Positions 17,701 to 24,097 of a stretch of DNA of 25,712 bases are shown here, piece by piece; position 1 is the first letter of the stretch; each line of letters starts with the position of its first letter. Origin of the DNA: CAZMCC01 sp964564695 (lineage in GTDB: Bacteria; Planctomycetota; Phycisphaerae; Phycisphaerales; UBA1924). The notes under the pieces are model-generated. The model saw only the letters and a program-made list of their open reading frames with translations, was not told the origin of the DNA and made no database searches. The stretch is from assembly GCA_964564695.1 (NCBI GenBank), contig CAZMCC010000056.1, positions 1 to 25,712 on the forward strand, in the 5' to 3' direction. The translations under genes were made by a program, and so were the position numbers.

Positions 17701-18704
17701 TTGAGGACGGAGTTGAACGCGCCGGTCCCGACGACGTCGACGTGCTGGCCCGAAGCGATCGTGCCGGTGACGACGTTGGCGCCGATGAGGTCGAAGCCGC
17801 CGGCGCCCGCGCCGGTGATGTCGAGCTGGCCGTTGGTGATCTGCACGTCGTTGCCGGTGATCGTGCCGCCGGCGAACTCGAAGCGCTCGGCATTGAGCTC
17901 GACCCCGCCGGCGTTGGCGAGTGTGCCGGCCGACTGGCGGAACGTGAGCAGGCCGGTGCCGCCCATGGTGAACGTGGCGCCCGCGGCCGTGTTGAACGCG
18001 CCGGCGTTGTTGAGGAGCGAGTTGGCGGCGTTGGCCGTGGTCGGCGTGTTGATGTTGACGGTGCCGGCGTTCTGGAAGCTGACGACGGAGAACAGACGCC
18101 CGCCGCCGGAGCCGGCGTTGGAGTTGACGACCCCGCCGGGGCTGTTGGTGAACGTGGTGCTTACCTGGAGGCTCGAGACGGTGGCGGCGGTGCTGGTGAG
18201 GTTGATCGTGCCGGAGTTGGTCATGGCCCCGGTGCGGTTGAGGACGGAGTTGAACCCGCCGGTGGCGATGACGTTCGCGATGCCCTGGTTGGTGAACGTG
18301 GACGTCGTGATGGCGACGTTGCCGGTGAGGTTGAAGATGGAGCGGTTGAAGAAGGTGCCGGCCCCGGCGAAACCGCCGTTGGTGAAGGTGGTGGTGCCGG
18401 CCATGAGGTCGATGCCGGTGCCCGCGGTGACGGTGCGCCCGTTCGCCAGCAGGGTGGCGTCGGTCGAGTTGATCACCAGCGAGGCGATGCCGGGGTTAAT
18501 GTCGAGCGTGACGGTGTAGAGGCCGCCGGTGGCGTCGATGATCGCCTCGTCGGTCGCGGTGTCGGGCACGCCGTCGGTCCAGTTCCCGAGGTTGTTCCAG
18601 CTGCCGTTAGAGGGGTACAGCCAGCTCGAGACCTGAGCGTGTGCGGAAATCGCCAGTCCGGCCGCGGCCAGAAGGCCCACGCAGCGCGCATGATGCGTCG
18701 TCAT
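14790..18704 (-). CDS. Large secreted beta-helix-type repeat protein with sorting tail
   Basis: The protein is 1304 residues from ATG 18704-18702, with GGAGGAGAG just upstream; the frame continues to 18773 without support. The signal peptide ends at AHAQ (residue 24). An N-terminal segment NGSWNNLGNWTDGVPDTA is typical of exported beta-strand-rich proteins in this group. At least five repeats of 176-178 residues follow, each with NGERFEF, TGNDVQI.NGQL, GFD.IGTN, GQHVD, GAFN and NLTS.AATN blocks; these Asn/Gly/Thr-rich strands suggest a right-handed beta-helix. The C-terminal section (DRLLVTGTVNLLSGLLLVEL and onward) precedes the tail VIPAPGTTGLLAMVGILAAR plus Arg residues, a PEP-CTERM-like anchor. 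The likely role is surface or adhesin structure; this is inferred from architecture. No autotransporter barrel is present. Confidence 0.85.
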   Translation of the reverse strand: MTTHHARCVGLLAAAGLAISAHAQVSSWLYPSNGSWNNLGNWTDGVPDTATDEAIIDATGGLYTVTLDINPGIASLVINSTDATLLANGRTVTAGTGIDLMAGTTTFTNGGFAGAGTFFNRSIFNLTGNVAITTSTFTNQGIANVIATGGFNSVLNRTGAMTNSGTINLTSTAATVSSLQVSTTFTNSPGGVVNSNAGSGGGRLFSVVSFQNAGTVNINTPTTANAANSLLNNAGAFNTAAGATFTMGGTGLLTFRQSAGTLANAGGVELNAERFEFAGGTITGNDVQITNGQLDITGAGAGGFDLIGANVVTGTIASGQHVDVVGTGAFNSVLNASSGMTNAGAINLTSVAATNATLQGTTIDSSGTIASLPASGGGRFVTVDMLSSSGTFEVNADTTFNGANSQFRNTGSFNTAPGRTAAVVGGGLITFNHSEGVINNLGAIALNGERFEFTINGSIFGNDIEITNGQLHMSSSGPGGFDIIGTNAYTGGVGPNQHVDVIGTGAFNSILNVAPAFTNEGVVNLTSTAATNSSINDFGGFNNIGALNSQPGAGGARTITAFSLQNTGAINVNANTTFDSPNSVTNTTGAFNTAPAATATFVGGGVMTFTHAGGTLDNLGAVFLNGERFEYTGGVMSGNDVQILNGQLHISGAGPGGFDVIGTNALTGTIAAGQHVDALATGAFNTTMSAALGMSNNGVLNLTSSAATNVSFNSPAGVTNAGTINSESAAGGSRSIGVSLLNNPGAIHVNTSTLFDGSGGRLNNSGAFTTLAGTTATFSGGGLLTFTSGGAIDNQGAIFLNGERFEFIGGSITGNDVQVLNGQLYMGPGLGAAGIDMIGAGTMTGATHPGQHVDLLATGSFNTTTSVVDAFANGGRISLTSSAATNTQLVSVPQFTNTGLVEVLPGAGGNRTLTISNFVNQGSFDVHANALMDASSGAIQNQGTITVDPGVTLTVTGGGVMLVNQNAGTITNNGAMLLNGERFNFNGGTTTGNNIRIRNGELNITATTAGAFELVGATTLSGNIASGQRIDALSTGADNTNVTSPSLLNAGQINLTSSAATNSQLSSDTGVTNAATGVVRFLPGAGGTRTISADVFNGGLIDVDYTGAINHTNLAVTNQGVIAIAAGATLSLQGGGFVSFINQPAGRVIGAGILDLTQVDAFNNPGTFAPGEDGDDIATLSVVGNYRQQGPGGVEIELAGLLPTQFDRLLVTGTVNLLSGLLLVELVDGFIPAPGDSFVILDGASLTGTFTNAVTSVGVIGGGHFDVLYNTGAGTVTLTNFVIPAPGTTGLLAMVGILAARRRR
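15290..18260 (-). repeat. Intragenic tandem repeats of about 530 bases
   Basis: The repeats encode 176-178-residue units of the large secreted protein. The conserved bases GAAGCGCTCG (plus strand, encoding the ERF core) begin at 15756, 16290, 16818, 17352 and 17880, giving alternating spacings of 534, 528, 534 and 528 bases. Partial copies lie at both ends. The alternating 178/176-residue period hints that pairs of units were duplicated together. The boundaries given are approximate. Confidence 0.85.
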
Positions 18705-18776
18705 TTTCTCTCCTCCGTTCGCCGCCGAGAAGCGCCTCCCCGGTGGGCGGTCACTCCAGATGTCGTTCAGCACGCG

Positions 18777-18785
18777 AATATACCA
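18777..18785 (-). promoter_or_regulatory. Candidate extended -10 promoter of the large repeat protein
   Basis: Reading the minus strand, TGGTATATT gives an extended -10 element (TG, one base, TATATT). The predicted start lies about 65 bases before the ATG at 18704. No recognisable -35 is present, which is common for extended -10 promoters. The region is locally AT-rich. Confidence 0.4.
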
Positions 18786-18975
18786 GATTTGCCCCGAAAA
18801 TGGGCATTAATCCGCTGGGGAGTCTCGTTGGGAAGCCGGGCAATCTGGCCGCCGGTCGCGTGCATGCGATTCAACAACCGACCGCGCCTACACTGCCGAC
18901 CCCACTGCGAGCCGGGATCCAAGCCGGGTCAATACGCCCGCCCCGTACCGCGTGAGTAAGCCAGAGGTTAGGACC

Positions 18976-19302
18976 ATGTACGCGATCATCGAGTCTTCCG
19001 GCACGCAGATCAAGGTCGCCCAGGGCGACGAAGTGACCATCGACCTCTTCGAGGGCGGCGAGGCCGCGGCCGGCAAGCAGATCACGTTCGACAAGGTGCT
19101 GCTCGTCGGCGCCGTCGGCGGGGCCGCCAAGGTCGGCAAGCCGTACGTCGCGGGCGCGAAGGTCACGGCCGAGCTCATCGAGCCGCTCGTGATGGGCGAG
19201 AAGCTCTACATCCAGAAGCACCGCCCCAAGTCGACCTACAAGCGCCGCACCGGCCACCGCCAGCGGTTCTCGAAGATCAAGATCACCGGCATCGTCGGAT
19301 GA
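18976..19302 (+). CDS. rplU: 50S ribosomal protein L21 (bL21)
   Basis: The protein is 108 residues from ATG 18976, with AGAGG about eight bases upstream. MYAIIESSGTQIKVAQGDEV, the central FDKVLLVG and the C-terminal HRPKSTYKRRTGHRQRFSKI match the bL21 family, including the basic rRNA-binding signature, at the normal length of about 103 residues. It binds 23S rRNA domains with L20. In most bacteria rpmA (bL27) follows immediately; here a strong terminator and a convergent asparaginase gene follow instead. A possible -10 hexamer TACACT lies at 18889-18894. Confidence 0.97.
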   Translation: MYAIIESSGTQIKVAQGDEVTIDLFEGGEAAAGKQITFDKVLLVGAVGGAAKVGKPYVAGAKVTAELIEPLVMGEKLYIQKHRPKSTYKRRTGHRQRFSKIKITGIVG

Positions 19303-19310
19303 TCACCAGA

Positions 19311-19411
19311 AGGCATCCAGGCACCTAGGCATCGAGGCATCCAGTAGATGCCTCGATGTGTTTTTGCCCCTCTTCACTCGATGCCTTGATGCCTCATGCC
19401 TTGATGCCTTC
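19311..19411. repeat. Facing arrays of GGCATC/GATGCC units around the rplU terminator
   Basis: On the left (19311-19341) units of the form AGGCATC or AGGCA repeat four times. On the right (19347-19358 and 19376-19411) the inverted units GATGCCT and ATGCCTT repeat six times. The two sides can pair over about 35 bases with few mismatches, and the central pair forms the terminator. The right array extends into the last codons of the asparaginase gene (encoding EGIKA and its TGA). Confidence 0.7.
19330..19365 (+). terminator. Rho-independent terminator of rplU
   Basis: The perfect 12-bp stem CATCGAGGCATC (19330-19341) and GATGCCTCGATG (19347-19358) has a five-base loop CAGTA and is followed by TGTTTTT. 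It begins 28 bases after the rplU stop. On the opposite strand there is no T-run, so it is directional. Confidence 0.9.
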
Positions 19412-19927
19412 CTTCTTCACGAACGTCCCGCTGGCCCGGTCCTTCACCACGCCCGGAAACGCCAGCGCCCTGCCGTGAGCCACGGCGTACACGCCCGGCG
19501 CCAGCGCCCCCGTCGCGAACAGCGCCTCGGTGAGGTTCTGCAGCGCGTCCGAGCGCACCATCTCGAACGGGCGCATCGCGGCCGTGAGCACGATCGGCAC
19601 GCGCGGCTTGAGCGTCGCGCTCAGGTGCTCGCCGGTCTTCTCCAGCGTGTCCGTCCCGTGCAGGATCACGATCCCGCTCGTGTCGGTGGGGAAGTCGGCC
19701 GCGCCACCCGCGACGCGCACGGCCTCGGCGACCCGCGACCGGTCCGCGTCGGTCATCTCGAGGCTGTCCTTGCTCATCAGTTCGATCACGCTCAGCGACA
19801 CGTCCTCCAGACGCAGCCGTCGCAGCATCTTGCGGACGATCGAGCGGTGGTTCGCCAGCACGCCCGAGCGGTCGTCGTAGGTCTTTTCGATCGTGCCGCC
19901 GGTCGTGATCAGGGTGATCGAGCGCAT
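19394..19927 (-). CDS. Single-domain asparaginase-family protein
   Basis: The protein is 177 residues from ATG 19927-19925, giving MRSITLITTGGTIEKTYDD at the family N-terminus. A longer frame to 20014 adds unlike residues. TTGGTIEKTY carries the first active-site Thr, and ILHGTDTLEKTGE carries the second Thr-Asp pair of type I/II L-asparaginases. VPIVLTAAMRP follows as in the family. Full-length enzymes have about 330 residues in two domains; this one is only the N-terminal domain and ends naturally with KKEGIKA. Single-domain asparaginase-like proteins exist in other bacteria, so this is probably not a truncation. No signal peptide, so cytoplasmic. Whether it hydrolyses asparagine is unknown. 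Confidence 0.85.
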   Translation of the reverse strand: MRSITLITTGGTIEKTYDDRSGVLANHRSIVRKMLRRLRLEDVSLSVIELMSKDSLEMTDADRSRVAEAVRVAGGAADFPTDTSGIVILHGTDTLEKTGEHLSATLKPRVPIVLTAAMRPFEMVRSDALQNLTEALFATGALAPGVYAVAHGRALAFPGVVKDRASGTFVKKEGIKA

Positions 19928-20044
19928 CGGGATGAGCGTAGCAACGGACTCCCCTTGTGCAAAAGCGGTAGAGGCGGCGTCACGGTGTTGCCGCGTAACG
20001 CCGCCCCTGACCATTCGCTCGATTGTCGCGGCGATTGCTGGCGG

Positions 20045-21331
20045 CTACCGCCGGCGCCGCGTCGCGATCAGTGCTCCCATGCCCAGGACCATCGCCGCCG
20101 AAGGCGACGGCACCTGGAGGTACCGGTCGTAGATCCAGTCGCTGACGAGCTGGCCGCCGGTGAGGCCCCACTCGCCGTCGAAGATCCAGTGGATACCGCC
20201 GTAGATGCGGCTCATGCTCGCCTCGTGGGCGGCCTCGGAGAACGAGTCGTAGGAGCGGGTGATGCCGTCGCTGGTGACGCTGAAGTCAAAGTCGTCGGAG
20301 CCGAACCAGTTGGCGAGCATGGTGGCGGCGGCGGAGCTGAACGTGCTGTGCCCGCTGGTGTACGCGGGGAAAGCGGGGGTGGAGATGAGGGGAATCCAGT
20401 CGGGGTCGGGGATGGTTTCGTCGTTGCCGTCGGTGTCGCCGAGGTTGATGCCGGTGATCGGGCGCCAGAAGTTGTAGAAGTACTTCGCGTCCCAGCACTG
20501 GATGCCCGCGTCGGCCTCGGCCATGTTCAGCAGGGCGAACATGCGGGCGTTGTCATCGATGGACTGGCTCCCGGCGAGACTCTGGGCGACCTGGTTCCAC
20601 AGGCCCGGCGGGGTGACCGAACCCGCGCCCGCGACCCACATGTACGCGATCTCGGTCTGGTCGTCGGTGCGGAGCAGGCTGGTGGCGCCGCCCAGGTCCT
20701 TGACCTGGTTGTACGCGTCGCGGTACTGCGTGCTGGTGAGCGCCGGGGGCGGCGGGGGACGGAACTGGCTGCCGGAGATGATGCCGAAGGGCGTGACGTT
20801 GCCCCACGCGGGGAGCACGCCGGGGGCCTGGGTCGGAGGAGTCGGGCGCCACTCCCCGGGCGCAAGCCCGCCCAGGAAGGGCGGCGGAACTATCTGCGAG
20901 CCGTCGTTGGCGCGAGCGGCGAGCATCGCGTTGGCGCACGCCAGCCCGACGTCACGTCCGGCGTCGACCGCCGGGCCCGATCCGATCACCGCGAGCGACG
21001 CGGCGAGCTGCTCGTCGAGGGCGACAGCGCGCGTCGGGAACAGCTGCTTCAGGACCCGGTGGGCGGCGTACGCCGTGGCGGCTTCCTGCGACGCACCCTG
21101 CGCGGCCGGGAACGACGTCAGATACGGCTGGTGAGTCCCGGTGATCGAGTTCACCGCGTCGTAGACCGCCAGTTGCGTCATCGCCATCGCTCGGGCGGCG
21201 CGCGGGGGCGGCGTGGGGGTGGCCGCGACCGACTGAAGCAGATTGTCATTCCACTCGGTGACGATGTCCGCCGACGCGGGCAACGCCGCCGCGCCCGCGA
21301 TCGCCGCGATAACGAAGGTCAGACGCTCCAT
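20045..21331 (-). CDS. Vanadium-dependent haloperoxidase / PAP2-family exported protein
   Basis: The protein is 428 residues from ATG 21331-21329, with GGAGAG about nine bases upstream. The signal peptide spans about 1-21 (ending PASAD). The C-terminal half has the vanadate/phosphate pocket: K283 and R290-P291 in KYFYNFWRP, S326-G327-H328 in PAYTSGHSTF, and R375 with H381 in SRIYGGIHW. The K-to-R spacing of seven and R-to-H spacing of six equal those of fungal vanadium chloroperoxidase (K353/R360, R490/H496), so the cofactor site looks intact. It may oxidise halides with peroxide or act as an acid phosphatase; sequence alone does not decide. The tail VPSPSAAMVLGMGALIATRR plus Arg is a PEP-CTERM-like anchor. 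Confidence 0.9.
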   Translation of the reverse strand: MERLTFVIAAIAGAAALPASADIVTEWNDNLLQSVAATPTPPPRAARAMAMTQLAVYDAVNSITGTHQPYLTSFPAAQGASQEAATAYAAHRVLKQLFPTRAVALDEQLAASLAVIGSGPAVDAGRDVGLACANAMLAARANDGSQIVPPPFLGGLAPGEWRPTPPTQAPGVLPAWGNVTPFGIISGSQFRPPPPPALTSTQYRDAYNQVKDLGGATSLLRTDDQTEIAYMWVAGAGSVTPPGLWNQVAQSLAGSQSIDDNARMFALLNMAEADAGIQCWDAKYFYNFWRPITGINLGDTDGNDETIPDPDWIPLISTPAFPAYTSGHSTFSSAAATMLANWFGSDDFDFSVTSDGITRSYDSFSEAAHEASMSRIYGGIHWIFDGEWGLTGGQLVSDWIYDRYLQVPSPSAAMVLGMGALIATRRRR

Positions 21332-21494
21332 AATGCACACTCTCCATTCACGCCGCGCACCAAGGCGCGGCGGACACCTCGGCCGTCCGCGCACGAACGC
21401 ACGCCGGACAGCTTCTGTCGTCAAACTACCAGAATCTGGCCTTGCGCCAAGCGGAAAGCGGGCGAATTCATCCCCCGATAACGGGTTCGCTCGT

Positions 21495-21869
21495 TTAGGC
21501 CGGGTTGCCGGAGCGGAGCTGGTGGACCATGCTCCAGAGCCGGTCGACCTCGCCGCGTTCGGCGAGTTCGACGGGCTTGAGCCCCTCGAACGCCGGGTTG
21601 GGAGTGACGAGCCACTTCCCGACGCTCTCGGGCTTCATGACTTCCCCCAGCGCGTTGCACAGGCGGAGGATCTCCATCACCCGGCGGCGGAGCTCGTCGC
21701 GCGGGTGGAAGTCCGGGTCTTCGAGCGAGGCGACGGTCCGGGTCGAAACCCCGACGAGGCGGCCGAACTCGGGCTGGGTGAGGTCGAGGCGGGTGCGCAT
21801 CGTCCGCACCGGGGAATCCGGCTCGGGAGCGGGGGGATTTGGAGCGGGATGAGCGGCGGCACGTGCCAT
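21495..21869 (-). CDS. Xre/MbcA/ParS-family antitoxin
   Basis: The protein is 124 residues from ATG 21869-21867, with GAGGT five bases upstream. GTG 21908 would place the start too close to the -10 box. A Pro/Ala-rich N-terminus (1-20) leads into a helix-turn-helix (about 23-52: RLDLTQPEFGRLVGVSTRTV). The C-terminal toxin-binding domain of the MbcA/ParS/Xre type (DUF2384-like) follows, with GKWLVTPNPAFEGLKPVELA. It should bind and neutralise the RES toxin encoded just upstream and repress its own promoter. The toxin gene precedes the antitoxin gene, the reverse of the common order for this family. Confidence 0.9.
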   Translation of the reverse strand: MARAAAHPAPNPPAPEPDSPVRTMRTRLDLTQPEFGRLVGVSTRTVASLEDPDFHPRDELRRRVMEILRLCNALGEVMKPESVGKWLVTPNPAFEGLKPVELAERGEVDRLWSMVHQLRSGNPA

Positions 21870-21912
21870 GGGGACCTCAGGAAGGATCGTCCGATCGATG
21901 GACGTCACCTAA

Positions 21913-21940
21913 CTATTACATGCAATTTTGCATGCGTCAA
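21913..21940 (-). promoter_or_regulatory. Antitoxin promoter with palindromic operator in the spacer
   Basis: On the minus strand, TTGACG (21940-21935) and TAATAG (21918-21913) are separated by exactly 16 bases. Those 16 bases are the inverted repeat CATGCAATTTTGCATG (7-bp half sites with a two-base centre). Binding there would block polymerase. The predicted start is near 21906, about 37 bases before the antitoxin ATG. It lies between the toxin stop (21964) and the antitoxin, so the antitoxin can be made independently. Confidence 0.75.
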
Positions 21941-21963
21941 GAGGTCCCGCACGGATTTTGGCG

Positions 21964-22617
21964 TCAATTCTGCGAGCGGTCGATGGCGGCGCAGCGGCCG
22001 GTGGTGCCGAGCAGGTCCGGGAAAACGACGACGATGAACCCGGTGCGCGACTGCGAGGACGGGGCGATCAGGCCGTCGAGGCCGCACTGGTACGCGGCCC
22101 GCCCGACGCCCTGGGTGAGGGCCTCGCGCCCGGCGTTGTTGCGGTCGAACCACGGTTCCTCGACGAGGTCGGCGAGGGTGACGCGGAGGCGGCGTCGGAC
22201 GAGGCCGTCGGTGAGGTCGGCGGCCTGGGTCAGGCGGATATCGAGAGCCCGGACCACCCGCGGCATGGCGTCGGCGTCGGGGATGGCGAAGCGGCGCGAC
22301 TGGGCGAGGCTCTCGGCGACCGCGAGTTCGGGGGTGGCGGCGCCGTAGACGGTGCGGAAGGACGTTGGGGGATTCCAGCGCCCGCCGTGCTTCCTGGAGC
22401 CCACGCCGGAGACCAGGTCGAGGGAGGCGGCGTAGCGGGGGGTGACGCTGCGGTAGATGGGGCCGGCCCATCGCTCGGTGAGGGTGCGTTTGAGCATGCG
22501 CTCGAAGACGCCCTCGAAGTGGTCGGCGTTGGGGTGAGGCGTCAGAGGCACGGCCGCGGAGAGTACGTGCCGATCCGAGCCTCCCGCGCGAGCGGGAGGT
22601 TCTGTGCGCACGGTCAT
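21964..22617 (-). CDS. RES-domain toxin
   Basis: The protein is 217 residues from ATG 22617-22615, which has GGGAGG six bases upstream. GTG 22551 and ATG 22497 are later alternatives. Residues 7-15 (PPARAGGSD) are encoded by an inverted-repeat arm, so the true start could be later. The RES domain (about 53-205) contains IYRSV with R56, the GVGSRKHGGRWNPP block, VYGAATPELAVAESLAQ with Y91 and E102, and S187 in IAPSSQ, corresponding to the Arg, Tyr, Glu and Ser of the family NAD site. RES toxins degrade or transfer ADP-ribose from NAD. The partner is the Xre-type antitoxin downstream. Confidence 0.88.
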   Translation of the reverse strand: MTVRTEPPARAGGSDRHVLSAAVPLTPHPNADHFEGVFERMLKRTLTERWAGPIYRSVTPRYAASLDLVSGVGSRKHGGRWNPPTSFRTVYGAATPELAVAESLAQSRRFAIPDADAMPRVVRALDIRLTQAADLTDGLVRRRLRVTLADLVEEPWFDRNNAGREALTQGVGRAAYQCGLDGLIAPSSQSRTGFIVVVFPDLLGTTGRCAAIDRSQN

Positions 22618-22650
22618 CCAACACCTCCCGCTCGCGCGGGAGGCTCGGAT
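22573..22650. repeat. Perfect 28-bp inverted repeat, each arm itself a hairpin
   Basis: The arms at 22573-22600 and 22623-22650 are exact reverse complements around a 22-base centre. Each arm also folds alone: CCTCCCGC, GCGA, GCGGGAGG. It lies between the divergent RES toxin and amidohydrolase genes. On the minus strand the arm at 22623-22650 contributes GGGAGG before the toxin ATG. On the plus strand the other arm gives GGGAGG before a GTG at 22604 that is in frame with the amidohydrolase. Confidence 0.9.
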
Positions 22651-22657
22651 AAGTCTG

Positions 22658-22663
22658 TATACT
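22658..22663 (+). promoter_or_regulatory. Candidate -10 element of the first amidohydrolase gene
   Basis: TATACT lies eight bases after the inverted repeat and 33 bases before the ATG at 22697. The expected -35 position falls inside the repeat arm and shows no match, so the assignment is weak. It is the only AT-rich hexamer in the spacer. Confidence 0.3.
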
Positions 22664-22696
22664 CGCCGCTTTCGTGGACAGTCGCGGAGTGCTGAC

Positions 22697-24097
22697 ATGC
22701 GCAGACGGTTTGTCGCCGGAATCGGCCTTGCGTTGATCGGGATGGGCGCGGCGTCCGCGGCGGTCGCCCAGGACCAGCCCGTGGCGTTCGTCGGGGCGAC
22801 GGTGCTGCCGATCGTGACCGGCGGCAAGGATGCCGCGCCGATCGAGAACGGCGTCGTCGTGGTGCACAAGGGCAAGATCGTGGCCGTGGGGGGCGCGGGG
22901 ACTGCGATCCCCGCGGACGCCAAGCGCGTCGACGCGAAGGGCAAGATCGTCATGCCCGGGCTGTGCGACACGCACAACCACATCGGGGGCGTGGGCGGGG
23001 CGGACCAGTCCGGCACGATCCAGCCGGCCGTGCGGGTGATCGACTCGATCAACCCGTTCGACTCGGGGTTCCGGCGGGCTCAGGCCGGCGGCCTTACGAC
23101 GCTCAACATCATGACGAGCTCGGGGCACCTGCTCAGCGGGCAGACGGTGTACATCAAGGCGAAGAAGGCCAAGACGATCGAGGAGATGATGATCAAGGGC
23201 GCCGACGGCAACTGGCTCGGCGGGATCAAGATGGCGAACGGGACGAACCCGATGCGGGCGCCCCCGTTCGCGGCCACGCGCGGCAAGGCCGCGGCCATGG
23301 TGCGCGAGCAGTTCATCCGAGCCCAGGAATACCGCGACAAGATCGCGCGGGCCGGCGACGACGCGGAGAAGAAGCCCGCCCGCGACCTCGCGCTCGAGCA
23401 GCTCGTGCTTGCGATGGAGGGCAAGAAGATCATCCACCACCACACGCACCGGGCCGACGACATCGCGACCATCCTGCGCCTGCAGAAGGAGTTCGGCTTC
23501 CGCGTCGTGCTGCACCACGTGTCGGAGGCGTACAAGATTTCCGAGGAGATCGCCGCGGCTCAGAAGACCGGGCCCACGGGGCGGCGCGAGGGCGTGGTCG
23601 GGTGCTCGGTGATCCTCATCGATTCGCCCGGCGGCAAGCTCGAGGCCCGCGACATGCTCTACGAGAACTGCGCCCTGCTCGACAAGGCGGGGATCCACGT
23701 GTGCATGCACACCGACGACTACATCACGGACTCGCGGCTGTGGATGCGGATGCCGGCGCTCGCGGTCCGCGGCGGATTCAGCCGCACGCAGGCCCTCAAG
23801 AGCCTCACGATCGAGGGCGCCATGTGCATGGACCTGGGCGACCGCGTCGGATCGCTCGAGGTCGGCAAGGACGCGGACGTCATCGTGCTCAGCGGCGACC
23901 CGCTCAGCGTGTACACCAAGGTCGAGCAGACGTGGATCGAGGGCGTGCAGGTGTACGACCGCTCGAACCCCGACGACCGGCTCTACGCCGACGGCGGCTA
24001 TGGGGCGGGACGGGATCAGTCGCCGTACTTCTGCTGCTTTGGGGATGCGGGCGGGTGGGTGTGGCGGAGCCAGGTGCAGCAGCAGAGTGGGCAGTAA
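22697..24097 (+). CDS. Exported amidohydrolase with intact metal site
   Basis: The protein is 466 residues from ATG 22697, with GGAG about nine bases upstream. The upstream in-frame GTG 22604 would put 31 residues before the signal peptide. Signal peptide about 1-25 (AAVAQ). A small beta domain (28-88) with PIENGVVVVHKGKIVAVG leads to MPGLCDTHNHIGG, whose H93-x-H95 is the metal motif of the amidohydrolase superfamily. Further candidate ligands are H249/H251 in HHHTHRADDI, H273/H274 in VVLHHVSEAY and D340 in MHTDDY. The closing segment DRVGSLEVGKDADVIVLSGD is standard. It is probably a periplasmic metal-dependent hydrolase of amide or imide bonds, substrate unknown. Its paralogue lies 50 bases downstream. 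Confidence 0.92.
   Translation: MRRRFVAGIGLALIGMGAASAAVAQDQPVAFVGATVLPIVTGGKDAAPIENGVVVVHKGKIVAVGGAGTAIPADAKRVDAKGKIVMPGLCDTHNHIGGVGGADQSGTIQPAVRVIDSINPFDSGFRRAQAGGLTTLNIMTSSGHLLSGQTVYIKAKKAKTIEEMMIKGADGNWLGGIKMANGTNPMRAPPFAATRGKAAAMVREQFIRAQEYRDKIARAGDDAEKKPARDLALEQLVLAMEGKKIIHHHTHRADDIATILRLQKEFGFRVVLHHVSEAYKISEEIAAAQKTGPTGRREGVVGCSVILIDSPGGKLEARDMLYENCALLDKAGIHVCMHTDDYITDSRLWMRMPALAVRGGFSRTQALKSLTIEGAMCMDLGDRVGSLEVGKDADVIVLSGDPLSVYTKVEQTWIEGVQVYDRSNPDDRLYADGGYGAGRDQSPYFCCFGDAGGWVWRSQVQQQSGQ

Noticed and set aside
15756..17889. Regularly spaced conserved blocks that could be taken for a CRISPR-like array
   Set aside because: The period is about 530 bases, the intervening DNA is itself repeated, and all of it is in one coding frame. 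These are protein repeats.
15306..18959. Very long plus-strand frame opposite the large repeat protein
   Set aside because: It is Gly/Val/Arg/Asp-rich with no recognisable domain, mirrors the repeat gene, and has no ribosome-binding site. The minus-strand frame has a signal peptide, repeats and a sorting tail.
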